Source: Clarireedia homoeocarpa
Taxonomy: Eukaryota; Ascomycota; Leotiomycetes; Helotiales; Rutstroemiaceae
Direction: 5' to 3'
Length of the DNA stretch: 64,000 bases
NCBI GenBank assembly: GCA_001465935.1
Contig: LNKV01000023.1
Span: forward strand, 186,001-250,000
Shown: one piece after another, positions 58,912-64,000 of the stretch
Position numbering within the stretch: position 1 is the stretch's first letter
Layout of the letters: the number at the start of each line of letters is the position of its first letter
Made by a program: the position numbers and the translations under genes
Notes under the pieces: generated by a model
The model's input: only the letters and a program-made list of their open reading frames with translations
The model's database searches: none
Told to the model about the DNA's origin: nothing

Positions 58912-60479
58912 AACTGTATCTCCAAAATGGGGTGGTCAACATATGACTTGTATTTGTTGCTGCGGTTTAGCGTTTCCTTATATTATCATCACTATATATA
59001 TCTCATCACCAAATGACGCCTGAGTCTCTGTTCTGTTCTGATCTTGTCTTTTATTTTTCATTTACATATCTCCTTTTTTTTTTTTTTTATGGTCTTTGCG
59101 CCGGGGTACTACAATTTTCATTTTCACTTGTCATTGCGGGGAATGGGAAAGGCTTGGTTGGATCAAGGGATGGGAAATGGCCATATAGTCGCCGTATCTG
59201 GAGGGAATTTGGGAGGTAAATCTGTACTTGGTATCACATCGCATCTCAGCTACCTTGTAAGAAATCATTAGGATAGGCCGGGGAGTGAGGGATAGGGAGA
59301 GGGATGGCAAGCAAATGGTTTACATTGTGGTATTGGGATGTGGGTTGGTTAGTTGGTTGGTTCTTAGGAGGGGGAATAAGATAGATGAGGGATTTACATG
59401 AATTCGAAAATAAATCACGATTTTTAACGAATCACACTTGTGAATCTTTTTTCGTGTTGAATATGAGTCGCAAGTAGTGGGAAGGGATAGTGAGTTGAAA
59501 GGCAAGTGGCGAAATATGGCTATTCTCCAAGTTATTTACTCCCCCTTTTTGGATTTTGTGGCTGTGGCTGTGCTCCTTCCCTTACTTCTATTCTAATCCA
59601 TTCCATTCATTCTCAGTCCCTACAGTCAATACATCCATCCATCCATCCATTCATTCATCCATCCATCTATCCATCCACTGCCGACTGCTGACTGCTGACA
59701 ACAGGGACAGACTGAGGGATTAATGCGAGGGCGATTAATATTCATATTGATATTTTCAATTCATTTCAATTCATTTCAATTCAATTCATTTCAATTTCGG
59801 CTCAGTTCAGTTCTAGTTTAGTTTAGTTTTGTTCTAGTTCAGTTAGTTCGGTTCGGTTCGGTTCGGTTCTAGTTCAAATTTGCGGACTTTGATTTGTAGT
59901 TCAAGTCGTACGGAACGGGAACGGGAACGGGAACGGCTTTGGGGAGGGAGGATCTAAGGCTAAGGCTGAGGCCTGAGGTTACTTCTCTGCCTCCTCTTCC
60001 TGTTCCTGTTCCTGTATTGTACTCGTAGAAGCCTTGTGTTTGTTGTTTGCTTTCGATTGGTGCTGGTTTTCTTGGGTTCTTTTTGGGGCGGGGGCCAGGG
60101 AGGTGGGTTTGATTCTGAATTTGGATTGCATTGCATGGGATGGTTAACTCTTGCTGTATGTATTTGGGTTTGCATTTGTTTTCTTTACTGGTGCTTGCTG
60201 GAATGGCATCTTAGTTCAATGTCACATCTTGTCTGGTGCCTTTTGATGCCATACATTCATGACTGGAGCAGGATTTTTGGAGTTCTATATGGATCTACCT
60301 TCGAGCAAAACTATTGATTGGGGAAGCATATATGGTGAACAGATGAACGATGGGTGGGGAGGAGTTTTATATTGCTTGCCATCTGGTAAGGTTTCTCCCA
60401 ATATCTCAACTCTCTACGGCTCGATGTGTGTTGTCGGCCATGATCTTATGTGGTAATCTATACGGTGAGCTAGTCCTAC
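58912..60479. other. Intergenic with a dense cluster of simple repeats
   Basis: Lies between the 3' ends of the bZIP gene (plus) and the basic protein gene (minus). From about 59630 to 59945 it holds CATC, TTTCAATTCA, TTTAG, GGTTC and GGGAAC type repeats, one after another. No gene is supported. Confidence 0.55.
59630..59945. repeat. Cluster of different microsatellites
   Basis: In order: (CATC)n with CATT variants, repeated TTTCAATTCA, TTTAG/TTCAG variants, GGTTC x4-5 and GGGAAC x4. Each is short, but together they fill about 300 bases. Confidence 0.85.
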
Positions 60480-61373
60480 TTATCGACGTCTTGTACCTTT
60501 CTCATGAACCGTCGGCGTCACGTTCTCAAGGGCCTTGACTAAAGCCGGTTTAGATTGTGCTGTTTTTCTCGCTACCTTTTTCACCTTCGCAATCTTCTTT
60601 TCTCTTTTCTTCTCCTCTTCTTCTTCGCTACAGTGAATGTTCAGCGAGTTAACACGCTTCGCCAGCGATTTAATTTCCGAATCAGTTTCGCCTCCAGACG
60701 AAGAAGAATCAATATCCATTGGAATAGTTGGTTCATCATCCGTTTTATCCTTCTTGGTCCCCTTAACATGGTGTGGTTTATGCACCCGTGCTGGTGGAAC
60801 AACTTTATCATTCAGTCCATGGAGGCTCGACTTCTTTGCTGCAGCCGCGGGCGAAGCAGGGCGAGATGTGGAACCGGAGTTACTAGGCTTGCCAGTCTCT
60901 GCTACCGCCTTTGGCTTGACTACGACTTCTTGTTGCTTCGCTTTAACTACTTGCTGCGGAATTGGCAAATCAGTAACTTGCTGATTAGCTACACTCGTCG
61001 CACCCAGTGGTGTATTAGATCTTCTCAAAGTCACTGGTTTTTTCGGGCCTGACCTTCTGCTCGAAGACGGCGCTGTGCCTTTACGCAAATTTTGTACTTG
61101 TGCCGGTGCTGGTGCTTGGTCTTTCTCATTAGGTTGCACTCGCTTCGCGCTTCGTGGGTCGGGAGGTCTACCGTCATCACTGGACTCATCTGCTTCATCT
61201 GCTTCATCTCCGTCCTTCCAATCTTGGATGGTTTGCGTGTCAGTCAATTTTCTTCTTGGGGTCTTGATCTTTCTTCCTTTGGCGGCGGTGGAGGTGCCGT
61301 CGCCGCTGCTGCTGCTGCTGGTGTCTCTTGCACCCTTTCTAGTGGCGTCTTCCTTATTCTTTTGCTCGACCAT
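60480..61373 (-). CDS. Basic, disordered protein of unknown function
   Basis: A single open frame of 297 codons plus stop from ATG at 61373. Composition is low-complexity: Lys/Arg-rich with Ser runs, an acidic patch (GDEADEADESSDDG, about 54-67) and a late helical acidic/basic stretch (SEEEEEKKREKKIAKVKKVARKT, about 250-272) after DSEIKSLAKRVNSLNIHC. Several Lys/Arg clusters resemble nuclear localisation signals. No known domain is recognised. The ATG follows a run of A (AAAAAAATGG), a favourable context. It has no introns. Confidence 0.65.
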   Translation of the reverse strand: MVEQKNKEDATRKGARDTSSSSSGDGTSTAAKGRKIKTPRRKLTDTQTIQDWKDGDEADEADESSDDGRPPDPRSAKRVQPNEKDQAPAPAQVQNLRKGTAPSSSRRSGPKKPVTLRRSNTPLGATSVANQQVTDLPIPQQVVKAKQQEVVVKPKAVAETGKPSNSGSTSRPASPAAAAKKSSLHGLNDKVVPPARVHKPHHVKGTKKDKTDDEPTIPMDIDSSSSGGETDSEIKSLAKRVNSLNIHCSEEEEEKKREKKIAKVKKVARKTAQSKPALVKALENVTPTVHEKGTRRR

Positions 61374-62901
61374 TTTTTTGGGTGTGATTGGACTGACAAA
61401 TATATAGATATACGAATCTTCAATTCAATTCAGCTGAATGTAAGTCAGGAAACAGACCAAAACTTTGATTTGAAGATGGCAAGATGAAGTATGTGCAGGC
61501 AATAAATAGATATCACAAGATTGTCGAAATAGGAAAACCAAAACATCAATAGATAATTAGATATCCTTCGACCCCAGCATCCCCAGAAACCCAGTATTAT
61601 ATACCCCTTCCCTGTTTCCACCTTCTCAAGGCGCTCGTTTTGTATTCCTCGTCTAACTGTGTTACATGAGGAAAAAGAAAACTTCTCAGCCAAACAACCA
61701 ACCAGCCCGGCCCACGACCCCTAATTCAACCTGAACTGAGCATACTGTAATTAACGAATTACTCGAGTAGGTAGCTTAGCCAGAAAGCCCATCTAGCCAG
61801 CCAAAGGGGAAAGAAAACAACAAACTACCAACGAAAAACAGAAGAGAGAAAGGAAAGAAGAAGAAAAAAACACAACGTCAATTGCTCCTCTCACATACAG
61901 ACGAGAGAAGCGCGGTTACGACCTACGACCAGTAACCAACCAACCAGCCAACCAAACCAAACCACCATATTATATCATCATACCCGCCAGCCAGTCAGGC
62001 AGTCAGTCCACCCAGTCAAAAAGTTCATAATCCGTGGTCCCCGCCGGCCTCGATGGACTAAAGAAAAATATAGAAATAACAACCAAAATCTATTTCGAGC
62101 ATCCTTGAGGCAGAGGGACGTGGGTTTTTCTTACATAATGCTCCTCTAATTGTACTGTACATGATGGTTAAGTTATGATATGTAGGACAGTAGGTGGAGA
62201 ACTACACACACAGAGTATTTTAGTGTCAGGGAGTTGGAAGAGGCTTACATCAGTATGATGATATGGCCTTTTTAAGGCTTGTTTACGTTGGCGCTGGAGG
62301 TTTGTTTACGTCGGCGCTCGAAAACAAAGCCTAGATCGTCATAGTTGCGAATAGACTTTTTATAGAATAATAGGAAGGGTAAACTCTAGGAGCATGCCAA
62401 CAATACCAAGTTGTAACGCGAAAGGTCGCGAGGCAATCGAAGTTGTTTCGCGTCGGTGAAGCATTTCCATAGAAATTGTAGTGAGGTGCTTGCTCTCTCA
62501 CCTTTCGTTACTCTATCCTATTCCTTTACTTCGCACTCTCTACTTTTTATTTATTCAATATGTGATTCTGTTCATTAGAGTGATCATATATATAGAGAAA
62601 TCTAATTTCTACTAGTTCCCTTCACTTCACCTATTTTGTTACCTACATCACCTTCCAACGCTCTCGTTCAATATTCACCTTCCCACCCTCCAGTTCAATA
62701 TTCACTGCCACCAATCCGTACTTACTCTTTGTCTTTTCTGGATTTCCTGCTCTCAAAATCATAGGTCCTTCGTCAGATCAACTACATCTGCTCTATCCCT
62801 CTTCTCATCTCTATATTGGTATCGTATCTGTTCCCTTACCGGTGTAACATAATACTAATGCTCTTATCAGACTTCATCTTCGGCTTCACTTCATTTCCAT
62901 C
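61374..62901. promoter_or_regulatory. Divergent upstream region with repeated promoter motifs
   Basis: Separates the basic protein gene (minus) from the partial gene at 62902 (plus). Holds (CCAA/CCAG)n-like runs near 61935-62010, two copies of GTTTACGTYGGCGCT at 62281-62319, and an inverted pair ACGCGAAA (62416-62423) / TTTCGCGT (62446-62453). The last 350 bases are CT-rich. Confidence 0.5.
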
Positions 62902-64000
62902 ATGTCGACCATTCCGGCCTTTGTTAAGACGTTAATTAGAGTCGAGATGAGAGATGGGGCTACAAAAGGGTTGAATGAACCTTATGATGTAGCTCGATCT
63001 ATCCCTCTTGCTTTAATCGTCAGCGAGAGCTACATATATCTTGGCGTGAGGGTCCTCGATTGTCAGCATCTGAGTTATAGGAGATTCGTGGACGCGGTCT
63101 CTGAAGTCTTTAACCTTCCTATCGATGAAGATGCTGTTGAATTTGGATATGTCAATGAAGCCCCATGTCCTAATGCAACACCTGATTACTTTGTCATTAA
63201 TAACGACCTAAGCTTTCGAAACGCGGTAGGTGTTTTACGAAGTTCAACAAAGTCCATCTCTTTACCTTTGTTTTTCTTCACGCCCAAACCTCATATCCCG
63301 CTCCGCCCAGGTAATCCTCGGTATAATTATATTATCCGGTGCCGTCCTGAAACTCAAGCTCGAATTTCTCCTCCTGGGTTATCCAAACCAGCTGATCTGG
63401 GTTCGTGTGCCAGCAGCACAGAGCCAATTGATCCGCCGCAGATCAATGATAGACAACCATCCTGCAGCCCTATTGATGGAGAGCATCTTCCACAACCACT
63501 GACGACTTCTGAGTCTGCAGCAGAGAACGCCCCAGAGAAAATGTTTACGTCATCGAAAATGTATACGCCAGTCGCGAAGAGAATGAAAATGCTTGATTCT
63601 TTCGCGGAACCGGCAGCAAGTAGCAGCTCGAAAGCCATCAACGAGAATACTGCACTCGCAGTAAAGCTGTTTAACCGGTACGCGATAGCACAAGAAAGGG
63701 TGATCAATATGGCGAATACGCAAGCGACAGTGGCATGTTACATTGCAAGTCTGAAGAATCACCTCGAGAAAGGAGCAGTCCCAACCAAAAACCAACTCAC
63801 ACGTATGTGCACGGACCTCGAGAAGGCACTTCAAGGGGGAAATGGGGAGTATATCTCGGATGTAGCCGCAGCAGAGGAGATTAAGAACAGAGCGGATGTT
63901 GACAAAATCTTGGAAGACATCAGCGTTACATACCCGAACATTGTTATGTTGATGAAATCCGGGATTGATATAGGATCTGGGTTCGGTAGCGGTGTCAGGT
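62902..64000 (+). CDS. Partial gene of unknown function, runs off the window
   Basis: From the ATG at 62902 (context CATCATGTCG) the frame stays open for 366 codons to the window edge, without a stop or any need for an intron. It begins MSTIPAFVKTLIRVEMRDG and continues with a globular-looking first 110 residues (IPLALIVSESYIYLGVRVLDCQHLSYRRFVDAVSEVFNLP). A Ser/Pro-rich linker (about 160-210) follows, then a helical part (about 225 onward: ENTALAVKLFNRYAIAQERV, NHLEKGAVPTKNQLTRMCTDLEKALQGG, ADVDKILEDISV). I recognise no domain. The missing C-terminus may be informative. Upstream motifs are described with the preceding region. Confidence 0.65.
   Translation, partial: MSTIPAFVKTLIRVEMRDGATKGLNEPYDVARSIPLALIVSESYIYLGVRVLDCQHLSYRRFVDAVSEVFNLPIDEDAVEFGYVNEAPCPNATPDYFVINNDLSFRNAVGVLRSSTKSISLPLFFFTPKPHIPLRPGNPRYNYIIRCRPETQARISPPGLSKPADLGSCASSTEPIDPPQINDRQPSCSPIDGEHLPQPLTTSESAAENAPEKMFTSSKMYTPVAKRMKMLDSFAEPAASSSSKAINENTALAVKLFNRYAIAQERVINMANTQATVACYIASLKNHLEKGAVPTKNQLTRMCTDLEKALQGGNGEYISDVAAAEEIKNRADVDKILEDISVTYPNIVMLMKSGIDIGSGFGSGVR

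Noticed and set aside
59960..60175. Arg/Asn-rich frame on the minus strand
   Set aside because: Arises from the adjoining simple repeats.

Overview
The window reads as nuclear DNA of a filamentous ascomycete (Pezizomycotina). Genes are broken by short GT-AG introns of about 45-160 bases, with branch sites such as CTAAC and TTAAC. The families are typical of these fungi: DUF3433 membrane protein, NACHT NLR, AAA ATPase with a DUF7025-like front half, But2 glycoprotein, fungal amidase and bZIP regulators. A leotiomycete is my best guess, from general family resemblance only; this was not tested. All exon coordinates come from reading splice sites by eye and requiring the frame to close.

Layout. 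0.6-4.4 kb: a DUF3433 membrane protein gene with an in-frame stop. 4.8-6.6 kb (minus): a secreted type-B carboxylesterase with a GPI-like tail. 8.05-8.38 kb: a solo LTR with a perfect 5-base target duplication. 9.7-15.0 kb (minus): a nine-exon NACHT-type NLR, 1578 aa. 16.0-18.4 kb (plus): an AAA ATPase, 632 aa, divergent from the NLR across about 1 kb that holds a perfect 44-base inverted repeat. 19.1-20.2 kb (minus): an SMP-30/gluconolactonase protein.

20.2-28.5 kb is an 8 kb gene-poor stretch with several short tandem duplications, upstream of a bZIP regulator at 28.5-30.5 kb. Next come an aldehyde dehydrogenase with a possible alternative mitochondrial start, a conserved protein of unknown role, a patatin-like lipase, and a secreted or membrane protein with a cysteine-rich ectodomain. 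40.2-41.7 kb is a But2-type glycoprotein pseudogene with two lesions. 42.6-43.6 kb holds an unrecognised gene and a zinc-finger fragment. 43.9-48.0 kb (minus) carries a berberine-bridge-type FAD oxidoreductase and an amidase.

The right end has a proline/serine-rich protein with a conserved coiled-coil end (49.2-51.1 kb), a small Cys/His protein (53.1-54.0 kb), a second bZIP regulator (57.1-58.9 kb), a basic disordered protein (60.5-61.4 kb, minus) and an unrecognised gene running off the edge (62.9 kb onward).

No biosynthetic cluster is evident. The most system-like arrangement is the divergent NLR / AAA ATPase pair, with a free-standing patatin lipase about 20 kb away. Patatin is known as an effector domain in some fungal NLRs, so a shared non-self recognition role is possible but is inference. 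No convincing tRNA, rRNA or CRISPR array was seen.
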